From Carallia brachiata (lineage: Eukaryota; Streptophyta; Magnoliopsida; Malpighiales; Rhizophoraceae): a DNA stretch of 64,000 nt. Below the pieces are notes generated by a model, which was not told where the DNA came from, ran no database searches, and saw nothing but the letters and a program-made list of their open reading frames with translations. This document shows positions 54,673 to 64,000 of this stretch, in pieces; the stretch's first letter is position 1, and the number at the start of each line of letters is the position of its first letter. Where the stretch lies: NCBI GenBank assembly GCA_021464245.1, contig JADCRB010000067.1, forward strand, positions 1,767,908 to 1,831,907, given 5' to 3'. The position numbers were made by a program, and so were the translations under genes.

Positions 54673-55267
54673 GATTATTATCAAAAAATACCACTACAGT
54701 TACTTTTTTTTTTTTACAAATATAGTATTACTTTTAAAAACTAATAAATTTAACACAATTTAATTATTTTTTTACAAATGTAACACAACTTTTAACAATT
54801 GACAAATGTAATATATTTTAATTATTTTTCAAAAAATTTAACACACTATCAGTTAAAAGTAACTAAATCTCTTATTATACACATATGACACATTTACGTC
54901 TAAATTTAGTATAGTTTAAAACTCTCAAATGTCATATGTGCATATATGTATACTAAAAATTTTATTATTTTTAACTGAAAGTGTGCTAAATTTATTAAAA
55001 AATAATTCAACGTCAAAATTCAGTACAGTTTACAATGCTCAAATATCATATGTACATGTGTACATACTGAAAATTCGATTATTTTTAACTAACAGTGTAC
55101 TAAATTTATTTAAAATAATTAGATTATACTACATTTATTAATTATTAAACGTTGTACTAGATTTGTAAGAAAATAATTAAATTATAATATATTTGTTAAT
55201 TTTTAAAAATGATGCTAAATTTATAAAAAAAAAAAGACAAAAATAATATTATTTTTTGATAATAATT
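54673..55267. repeat. Long foldback (inverted repeat) element
   Basis: The left arm starts 'ttattatcaaaaaataccac' and the right arm ends in its near complement ('...aataatattattttttgataataa'). The arms run inward for more than 200 bp with mismatches. The centre holds two direct copies of a 'cgtc(t)aaa.tt.agta.agttta.a..ctcaaat.tcatatgt' segment (about 54897 and 55012). No coding role; the ORF at 54929 is a by-product of the internal repeat. Confidence 0.65.
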
Positions 55268-58047
55268 TTTTTTTTCTTTCATTATATTTTCTTTCTTCAA
55301 ATTTCTTTTACTTATTTAAATAATTTTATTCTTTCACTACTTTACTTCTCCTTTCTCACCTTTTCACAAGCACTTCAAACATTGCTTACATTCAATTAAT
55401 ATGGCAATAAAAGCATAAACTTTTTTGTTAACAAAAAATATTATCATAAATATATCGATTATCAAATTTATAAATAAATATTAAAGTAACCTCTATTTTT
55501 GGTGCCTTTTTAACAGCTCATAAAGGGACTGACCCACCACGTAAACACTAACGTGACTCTGTTACTAAAAATCATAGTGTTGAATTGGACTCTTACATCA
55601 TGCTTCAATAATTTCTCCACAAAATACAAACACCTAACATTTGTTAAGAAAAATACGTTAAACTCAAATTTTTAATATAAAAATATATCTACTTACTGTT
55701 GAATTATCACTACCATGACAAAACCTTTATTTTACTTAATCTTTTTAATTTTTATTTAGTTACATTTCTTTCGACCATTTTGTAGCTTCGCTTTCCAGTT
55801 ATGCACACAACACGTCGAGTTAGGAGAACAGAGAAGAAGAGCGAGGAGAATATATCAGAGGGGCGTGCAGCGCTGCCTTTGTAGGAAGGGCAATTCCTTT
55901 ATCTCTGTTACGCTCTTGCTCTTTTTACGTCTTCTGGGCGTCTAAAATTATCCGTCGCTTTTTTCTTTTTTTTTTTCTCTTTTGTCCTTTTGATTCAGTT
56001 TATCAGATAATCTTTTTTTTAACTGAAATAAAGATATATTATTAATATCTAAGTCATTATACTTGTAACTGAAATTAAGGGTCTCTCGTTAATATTTTTA
56101 TTCAATTTTTTATATAAAAAAAATTTACCACATAAGTCTTATTAGATTTAAATAAATTTTTTAAATAAACTGTAGTATTAATAAATTTAAAATTAATATT
56201 ATGTGTACACAGTTAAATTTAGCTGTAAAAAGAAAACATATTCAAGTACAGAACATTAATCTGTAATTGTATAGGAAAAAAGAAAAAATTGAGAAAAGAC
56301 AGAGGATGTGTTCTATAACGTGTTTCTGACACTAAACAAAATGATTTTGACTTTCTAAATATATTCAGTAAATTTATTTAATGTGATAGATAAAAGATAT
56401 GAAATTTATTTAATAATATTTAATATATTTAGTATTATAAATTTAATATATTTTTAAAAATTTTAAAAATTATATTATTTAATATTTATTTATTTTTTAA
56501 TATTTAATATATTTTTTGTAATTTAATAATACAGCTTATTATATATTTACTTCATACTCTACAAATTATTATCATAAAGAATTTTGCTTTTCATTTTTAC
56601 AATGAAGATGTCGATCGGTTTATTCTTCAACAAAGAATTTATTAAAGGGGATTTTTTTTTTAATCCAATCTTAAAGGGGATTAAAGGTTGAAAGTTGAAA
56701 CTTTAGTTCTCAATTTTTTTAACAAAAATAATAACTTTACTTCTGATGTATCCAAAAAATACACGTGATTTTAACACAATTGATTATAATAATTCATTGA
56801 AATATTTTAATTGTATATTTAAATTTTAATAATTCTATCCTGATTTAATTGCTTTGGGCCTCTCTTCTTGCTAAAATAATTTGTCTTCTTCGAGAAAATT
56901 ACCACAATGACAAATCCTTTCAATAATCAAATACGACTCCACCTCCCTGTGCAATTCACGAATAAAGAAGATTATTTCTCAGTTACGCCTAGCAGCAGGA
57001 ACGATGTCTTGAGCATAAGCTCAAATGAAGACACAAGAGTAGTGTGGGATTTAATCTTATAAACAAAAATTCAGATATTGAGCTTAATATGAAAGTAATT
57101 ACTTAAAAATCTCTAAATTTCTGCAAGAATAATCTAATTTCAGTTAAAATGGAGAGATTAATTTAACAAACGGGACACAGGCCGATGATTTTGTCTGATA
57201 ATGTCCCAACTTTTTTTTTTTTTAAAAGATAACTCTTTGGTAGCATTTAGTGTCATTCTAAATATATTTGATAATAACTTAAATAGTGATTTAAAAAAAA
57301 ATCCAAACGGTTGGAACGAGACGTTTTGTCAGCCCCTATATATTTTTCCTTAACAAAACATGCCCAAATTATTTAGTATCCCCCAAATATAACAAATAAT
57401 AAATGGAAGGTCAGGATGCATGGTGGCCATCCTTCCATAGAATAAAGAGAGAGACACCTTTACTGATGCTTGATAGTGCTCGTCCCCTGTTGCATTTGGT
57501 ACGAGATGCCACTGGGCGCAAGAAATTTGTTCTTTCCCAGTGAAGTTAAAAAGATCTAATACAAATATACCTGTCCTTCACAGCTGCGTATCTTCGGAAT
57601 TTTTGAAATATACCGTTACGTAACGAGCTAATTTGTAATATACAAACAACACACAGTTAATTTAATATTTATTTTATTTTATTTTTTAAAATTTAATCTA
57701 TTTTTTATAATTAATAATCTAAATCTTTATGTATTAATTTTATACCTATCATTATATATATAGGCAAATTTTTCTTTTTTGCAAAAACTTGTTGATAAAC
57801 ATCACCTTTTTGTCCCCTTTATTTGTGCTATTAATTGAACAAGATAAACTTAACGACCACACCCATTTACTTATTTGCATTTTCCTCCCATAATCCATTT
57901 GTAGGGGGAAAAAAGGAAGAAAAAAAAGGCTAACAATTAATGGTCCCCTGTAGCCCAACAAGCATCACGTTAGACATTCGTTTTTGGACGCCATTCCAAC
58001 GTCAAGTGTTTGCCTGTTTCTTCGTGGATTTTGTGTTTGTATTTCTC
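55268..58047. other. AT-rich intergenic sequence
   Basis: No coding sequence recognised. The segment 55780-55960 is less AT-rich ('gagttaggagaacagagaagaagagcgagg') and could be an exon or leader fragment, but no frame supports it. Confidence 0.45.
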
Positions 58048-60562
58048 GACCAACACGTTTCAATTGAAAATGGTGATCTTTGGGTTTTGTTTTAGTTTGT
58101 GAAGAAACAAAAGTGAAAGACAGATTCATAGAAATGCATGTAATTTTGTCTTTTTTGTTTACAATTTGCGACAGCAACAAGACATTGGTGCAATGCAAAT
58201 TCGACCGCACTCGCCCAATTTTATTATCCAATTGAGAGTTCCACAGGCCAAGCGAAAGAAGAATGTCATTAATTGTTGAGTCCTCCCAGACAGGTAATTC
58301 GTCGTCAATTTGATCCCCTTTCCTTTTTTTTCTTTTTTTGGAAAAAATATCAATAATGTAATGAACTATCAATTTTGTAGAGCCACAGTAATAAAAAATA
58401 AAATAATAAAAGAAATATATCATGTCGCTTCATTATTATATTTTACAAAAAAATTAATATAATTATACAAAAATAAAGATTCATTGTATTATAAATATAT
58501 TTTCTAACAAAATTTCTCTGACTGCTTTTTCCTGTTCATTTTTATTGACTCTAATTGATATTTTAATTTGAAACCTATAACTCTAGAGTAATCAAATGCT
58601 ACTGTATTTAAACTCAAATTTGACACTCTCTTCCTTCTCCAGCATAATAATAGATTAATCGGTAGATTCCTTGACGATAACAGTGCCTTTCGGAGATAAT
58701 ATTTGTTAAGATTGGGGCATCTCGAATTGCAAGGTCTTGGTTGGAATCCACAAATCTAGAGATGCTTATTTGTAATTTTTGCCCGAGTTTGATTAACTAA
58801 TCAAGTTACCACATTAATCTATAAAATAAGTATGATAAGTCCATTGATCACTCTTGAATCAATTTTGTTGCTTTTTAGGCATGACTTAACAGATCTATAC
58901 CTTTCATTTTTTCCACACATATTAGACCCCACACAATGCTATAGGCTGGTTGCGGTTTTGGGGTTGCGCGGAGGTTGAACCAAAAGAGGCCCGTGCTCGT
59001 ATGAGAGTCTTTTCAAGTGCAAAAAAAGTGTCAACAAAAATGTAGTGCTGGCATGTCTCGCCAACGATTTTAACTATTGATGTTTTGGTTTTAATTATGT
59101 GGTAAAAAGTTAGAGTTCATATAGAATTTTAGTTTCTCCCTATGCATAATCCCGTTGGGCATAAAAAGTGATGAAAGTTCTTGGGAAAATCCGATCTTTG
59201 CCCCAACGTCCAGGGAAATTGTCTACAAATCTATGCCTGGGGAAAAGCTAACTCTTGTATGTTTTGTCAGGTAGCCTACACGCCTTAGCAATATGATGAA
59301 TGATACCAAGAAATTCCTAATGGATAAAAAGAAAACCAAAAAAACAAAATGAGAACATGAAATTCAAGCAGTAATTCAATCAAAGACGTGACAAGTTCTC
59401 TTTGACTTGTTTATGTAAGGTACTCTACTGACTTTAGAAATATAATGAACAATTACAAAAATTCTTATGTGCCGTTAGTATATGTAAGCTTTGAGATTTG
59501 TTTCAAAATATCAATACATTAATACATCTCAATTAATAAATGTCAATAATCCTAATTAAGATTTTAGATGAGAAATCATGGAAATCCAAGAAGAAATTAA
59601 ATCAAAATGGGAGTTATTCACACACTTTCAACTCATTGGTACCTTGCCTATACATGAAAGGATGTGTTAAATGTTATTATTATATCAACATAGAAACTTA
59701 CAATTTTTTCATTTACTCATGGTACTCAACGAGGGTAACCTTATTTTGGGAGAGTAATGGTTCTTTTAAGTCCCCTTAAAGGTTTTAACTTAAGTTCTAT
59801 CTGAAGGATTGCATTCTATGAGAACGAATGGGGTCAAGATTGAAATGAAAGAGGCAATGATGTAAAAAAGAGCACAAACTGTAAAGCAGCCGACAGGAGG
59901 CAACTGTATGAGCTCCGAAAAGCCAACTTGTGCAGCGCAAGGTTAAGCTTGGTGGCCACATGCCAAGCCATGCATATATACTAGGAGTAAGCTGAGCCCA
60001 CAACTTTTAAGAAATTGGTATGGACTGTGAAGTGGTGCCCCACCACTCCAGAAAGCTTCACGGACGTAATCCCAACGGTCCCACCCCATCAGACAACAGA
60101 GGATTGAAAGGCTGAAGGGCCCTTAGCACACCCCCATAGCATTTTTCCCAGTCTTCGTGGGTAGGTCGCTACTTTTGGCCTTTTCGTGGTTATATTCTTC
60201 ATTGTATCACGAGCATACGATTGATATTTTAGTTATTAAAATTTAAGATTTTTTATTTTTATGATATTGAGTTGTAATTTTAGAAAGAAAATATGAGATT
60301 AATAAAAATAAGGAGAGTTATTTCATTATATAGTTTACTGTTTAGTAAATCTCTTAATAGACCAATAATACGAAAAAAAAAAAAAAGAAGGAATAGTAGT
60401 GGTTATTTTTGCAACCTTACAATTGAAGAGAGCATCCGATGAGTTCCTATTTCCAACATTATTGTTCTCCACACTTACCAAAAATGCAAGCAAATTTAAG
60501 CAAATGGACATTTCGTACCAAAGTCAAATGACAATATCAGAATACAACCGTCGCTAAAGAAC
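58048..60562. repeat. Tandem segmental duplication, unit 1
   Basis: Starts after 'aacacg' with 'tttcaattgaaaatggtgatc' and ends at the next 'aaagaacacg'. It matches unit 2 (60563-63916) throughout: 'ccttgacgataacagtgcctttcggagat', 'ccccaacgtccagggaaattgtct', 'tgggagagtaatggttcttttaag', 'ccaccactccagaaagcttcacggacgtaa'. No conserved open frame; small ORFs differ between units. Confidence 0.88.
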
Positions 60563-63500
60563 ACGTTTCAATTGAAAATGGTGATCTTTGGGTTTTGTTT
60601 TAGTTTGTGAAGAAACAAAAGTGAAAGACAGATTCATAGAAATGCATGTCATTTTGTCTTTTTTGTTTACATTTCTGCGACAGCAGCAACACAAAGGTGC
60701 AATGCCAATTCGACAGCACTCGCCCAATTTTATTATCCAATTGAGAGTTCTATGGGCCAAGCAAAAGATGATTGTCATTAATTGTTGAGCACTCCCAGAT
60801 ATGTATTCTCGTCATCAATTTGATTCGGGTCTCCCTTTTCCCTTTTTTTTTTTTTGGAAAAAAATATTAATAATACAATAAATTATCAACTTTATAGAGC
60901 CGCAATATAAAAATAAAATAACAAAAAAAAATATATTATCCTTTCATTAATATATTCCACAAAAAGTCAATGTAATTACACAAAAATAAAGATTCATTAC
61001 ATTGTAAATATATTCTCTAACAAATTTTTTTCTGACTACTTTTTCCCGCTCATTTTTATTAACTCTAATTGATATTTTAATTTGAACAGGACTCAGGTGC
61101 TATTGTATTAAGGGGGTGTTTGGTTTTTCTGTTCATTATTGCTGTTATTATTGTGGATTGTTGATTTATAATTGATGTTATTTATTACTGTTACTGAAAT
61201 AAAATGAAGTCATGATATATGGTTAAATTAATATTAATTTTTAATTAAATAATAAAATGATCGTTTTAAACATTTTATTTCTATTTTATTATAATAAATA
61301 ATCTTTTTATCTTTTGTTAATTTGAATTAGTCTTATAAATATATATATTTTATGTATTTATAAATAAAAATTTAATAAATATGTGATTTTAAAATTAACT
61401 ACAATTTATAATAAATATTATTATTTTTTAAAATATTATTTTTATTATGTAAATTATTGTACTTAAAAAATATTATTAATTATTGTATAAATTACTTCTT
61501 CCAAAATAAAAAAAATAAAAAGAGAAATAATAAAAAAGACGCTCTACTTAAAATAATACTATCTCTATATCATAAATACATATTGTTGCAGGCAAAGAAT
61601 TTTAATAAAATAATATTATTTGATTTTACTCTTATATAAAAATAAAGTTGAAAAAATATAATTTAAAACTTATAGCCTCTCTCTCTCTGTGAAAAAATTA
61701 AAAAAAAAGTTACTTCAATGCTCATTGCCTCTCACTTTACCTGACTACCTGCAACCTTATACAGTAACAGTGTGACAACGTGCAGCCTCTCTTCGAGCCG
61801 CAACAGGTGTTTTGCAAGGTTAATTTGGTAATTGGGATATTATTCAGTTGTTAATGAAAACAAAAAGGAAGGAAGTCCCTACTGTTCCAATCAACAGCTG
61901 TTTTTATACTCCATCAGCAACAGCAACACTGAAAAAAATTAACTAAACACCATATTATCTTACTTTTGATTTCTGACAACAATAATAACTAAAAGTAAAA
62001 CTAAACACTGCTTAAAACTCAATTTGACATTCTTTCTTCTCCACCATAATAATAGCTTAATTAGATTCCTTGACGATAACAGTGCCTTTCGGAGATAATA
62101 TTTGTTAAGATTGGGACATCTCGAATTGCAAGATCTTGGTTGGAATCCACAAATCTAGAGATGCTTATTTGTAATTTTTGCCCGAGTTTGATTAACTAAT
62201 AAAATAAGTATGATAAGTCCATTGATCCCACTTTAATCAATTTTGTTGCTTTTTAGGCATATATTAATAGGTCTATGCCTTTCATTTTTTCCACACATGT
62301 AGACCCACAAATGCTATAGGCTGGTTGCGGGTTTGGGTTGCGCGGAGGTTGAACCAAAAAAGGCCCGTGCTGGTATGAGTCTTTTCAAGTGCCAAAAAAG
62401 TGTCAATAAAAATGTAGTGCTGGCAAGTCTCGCCATCCATTTTAACTATTGATGTTGGTTTTAATTCTGTGGTAAAAAGTTAGAGTTCATATTGCAATTT
62501 AGTTTCTCCCTGTGAGAATCCTGTTGGGCATAAAAAGTGATGAAAGTTATTGGGAAAATCCGATCTTTGCCCCAACGTCCAGGGAAATTGTCTAAAAATC
62601 TATGCCTGGGGAAAAGCTAACTCTTGTATGTTATGTCAGGTGGCCTACACGCCTTAGCAATATGATGAATGATAACAAGAAATTCTAATGAAAAAAAAAA
62701 AAAACGAAAATACAAAATGAGACCATGAAATTCAAGCAGTAATTCAATAAAAAACGTGAAAGTTCTCTTTGACTTGTTTATGTGAGGCACTCTACTGACT
62801 TTAGAAGTATAATGAACAATTACAAGAAATTCTTAAGTGCCGTTAGTATTAAACTTTTAGATTATTTCAGAATATCATATATTAAAACATGTCAATTAAT
62901 AAATGTCAATAATCCTAATTCAAATTTTAGATGCGAACTCACAAAATCCAAGAAGAAACTAAATCAAATGGTGTTATTCTCACACTTTCAACTCATCGGT
63001 ATCTTGCCTATAATGATGTGTTAATATTATTATTGTATCAATATAGAAACTTACAATTATTTCATTTACTCATGGTACTCAACCAGGGTAATCTTATTTT
63101 GGGAGAGTAATGGTTCTTTTAAGTCCCCTTTTGAAACTTAAGTTCTATCTAAAGGATTGTATTCTATGAGAACGAATGGGGTCAAGATTGAATTGAAAGA
63201 TGTAAGATGTAAAAAAAGAGTACAAACTGTAAAGCAGTCGAGAGGAGGCAACTTTTGAACTTGGAAAAGCCAACTTGTGCAGCGTAAAGTTAAGATTGGT
63301 GGCCACCTACCAAGCCATGCTTATATAGTATGAGTAACTGAGCCCACGACTTTTAAGAGATTGGTATGGACTGTGAAGTAGTGCCCCACCACTCCAGAAA
63401 GCTTCACGGACGTAACCCCAACGCCCCCATCCCACCTACACAACAGATGGTTGAAAGGCTGAGGGGCCCTCAGCACACCCACATAGGCTTTTTCCCAGTC

Positions 63501-63916
63501 TTCGTGGGCTCCAACGTCGAGGTCGCTACTTTTGGCCTTTTTGTGGTTATTTTCTTCATTTGGTGTATATCACGAGAATATGATTGACATTTTAGTTGTT
63601 GAAATTTAGATCTTTATTTCAGTCATTTTGAGTTGTAATTTTGGGAAGGAGATGTGGGGTTAATGGGAATGAGAAATATATTTTTATTGTATAGTTTACA
63701 GTCTAGCAGACCTTTTAATGGATAACAATAGAAAAAAAAAAAAGAATAGTAGTGGTTATTTTTACAACCTTACAATTGAAGAGAGCATCCGATGAGTTCC
63801 TATTTCCAACATTATTGTTCTCTACACTTACCAAAATGCAAGAAAATTTAAGCAAATGGACATTACTTAGTAAAGCCAAATGACAATATCATAATACAAC
63901 CGTCGACAAAGAACAC
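60563..63916. repeat. Tandem segmental duplication, unit 2
   Basis: Second copy of the preceding unit, longer because of a 901-bp MITE at 61112-62012. The segment 63330-63480 (TATA-like 'ttatatagtatg', then 'actgtgaagtagtgccccaccactcc') is well conserved and less AT-rich, as is its partner at 59970-60140; I cannot assign a function. Confidence 0.85.
61112..62012. mobile_element. Tourist-like MITE, 901 bp
   Basis: Ends GGGGGTGTTTGGTTTTT and TAAAACTAAACACTGCT, flanked by TAA (61109-61111 and 62013-62015). Unit 1 of the tandem duplication has the empty site ('gtatttaaactc' at about 58603). The interior has 'ctgttattattgt' / 'acaataataac' inverted ends and AT-rich filler. Confidence 0.85.
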
Positions 63917-64000
63917 CAATATTTAAGAACCCATTTATTTATCTTAGAGATGTCTTTTTTTAAATTATGAAAATAGTGTGAAATTTACAGAGAAATGTGA
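63917..64000. other. Right edge of window
   Basis: Sequence past the duplication unit; nothing recognised. Confidence 0.4.

Noticed and set aside
54929..55141. 70-codon ORF with an internal repeat
   Set aside because: The repeat is the direct duplication in the centre of a non-coding foldback element.
1..64000. CRISPR arrays, bacterial operons, tRNA and rRNA genes
   Set aside because: The repeats are plant tandem or dispersed repeats without CRISPR spacing. I found no tRNA or rRNA signature by eye, though a tRNA could be missed without a search tool.

Overview
This is nuclear DNA from a flowering plant, most likely a eudicot. The evidence is AT-rich intergenic sequence with long poly(A)/poly(T) runs, spliced plant genes (an LRR receptor-like kinase and ankyrin/transmembrane genes of the ACD6-like type), plant Ty3/gypsy LTR retrotransposons of the Tat lineage, and several plant-type MITEs. 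I cannot name the species from the sequence.

Layout. About 0.65-48.4 kb is a segmentally duplicated locus. The repeating unit, read along the minus strand, is an upstream non-coding block (copies at about 0.66-3.05, 18.7-20.76 continued at 33.88-34.2, and 42.07-45.56 kb) followed by a two-exon ankyrin-repeat membrane-protein gene. Two gene copies lie in the window (14.4-16.6 and 38.6-41.6 kb). Each carries a different reading-frame lesion. Mobile DNA has expanded the copies differently: a truncated minus-strand Tat element (5.2-11.7 kb), a 12.1-kb Tat element with both LTRs and a GTTGG target duplication (21217-33324), a 1.3-kb TRIM in an ankyrin intron (39672-40994), Tourist-like MITEs and a hAT-like element. 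For several of these, the sister copy supplies the empty site. A fragment of a HEATR1/UTP10-like gene lies at 35.34 kb. From 48.5 to 51.9 kb there is an intact-looking four-exon LRR receptor-like gene (676 codons, minus strand) whose kinase domain lacks the catalytic HRD aspartate. From 52 to 64 kb I see no convincing gene: AT-rich spacer, two MITEs, a long foldback and a 2.5-kb tandem duplication.

Most notable feature. Between the integrase region and the 3' LTR of the 12.1-kb element, in sense orientation, lies a WUSCHEL-type transcription-factor sequence: a WOX homeodomain with the NVFYWFQN signature, then a WUS-box (TLPLFP) and a C-terminal EAR-type LELRL motif directly before a stop codon. 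A TATA-like box lies about 95 bp upstream of its ATG. The coding sequence is broken once, by a one-base frame change at a T6 run between homeodomain and WUS-box. It looks like a host developmental regulator carried by a retrotransposon. The pol genes of the same element are decayed and contain two tandem internal duplications (487 bp and 1356 bp).
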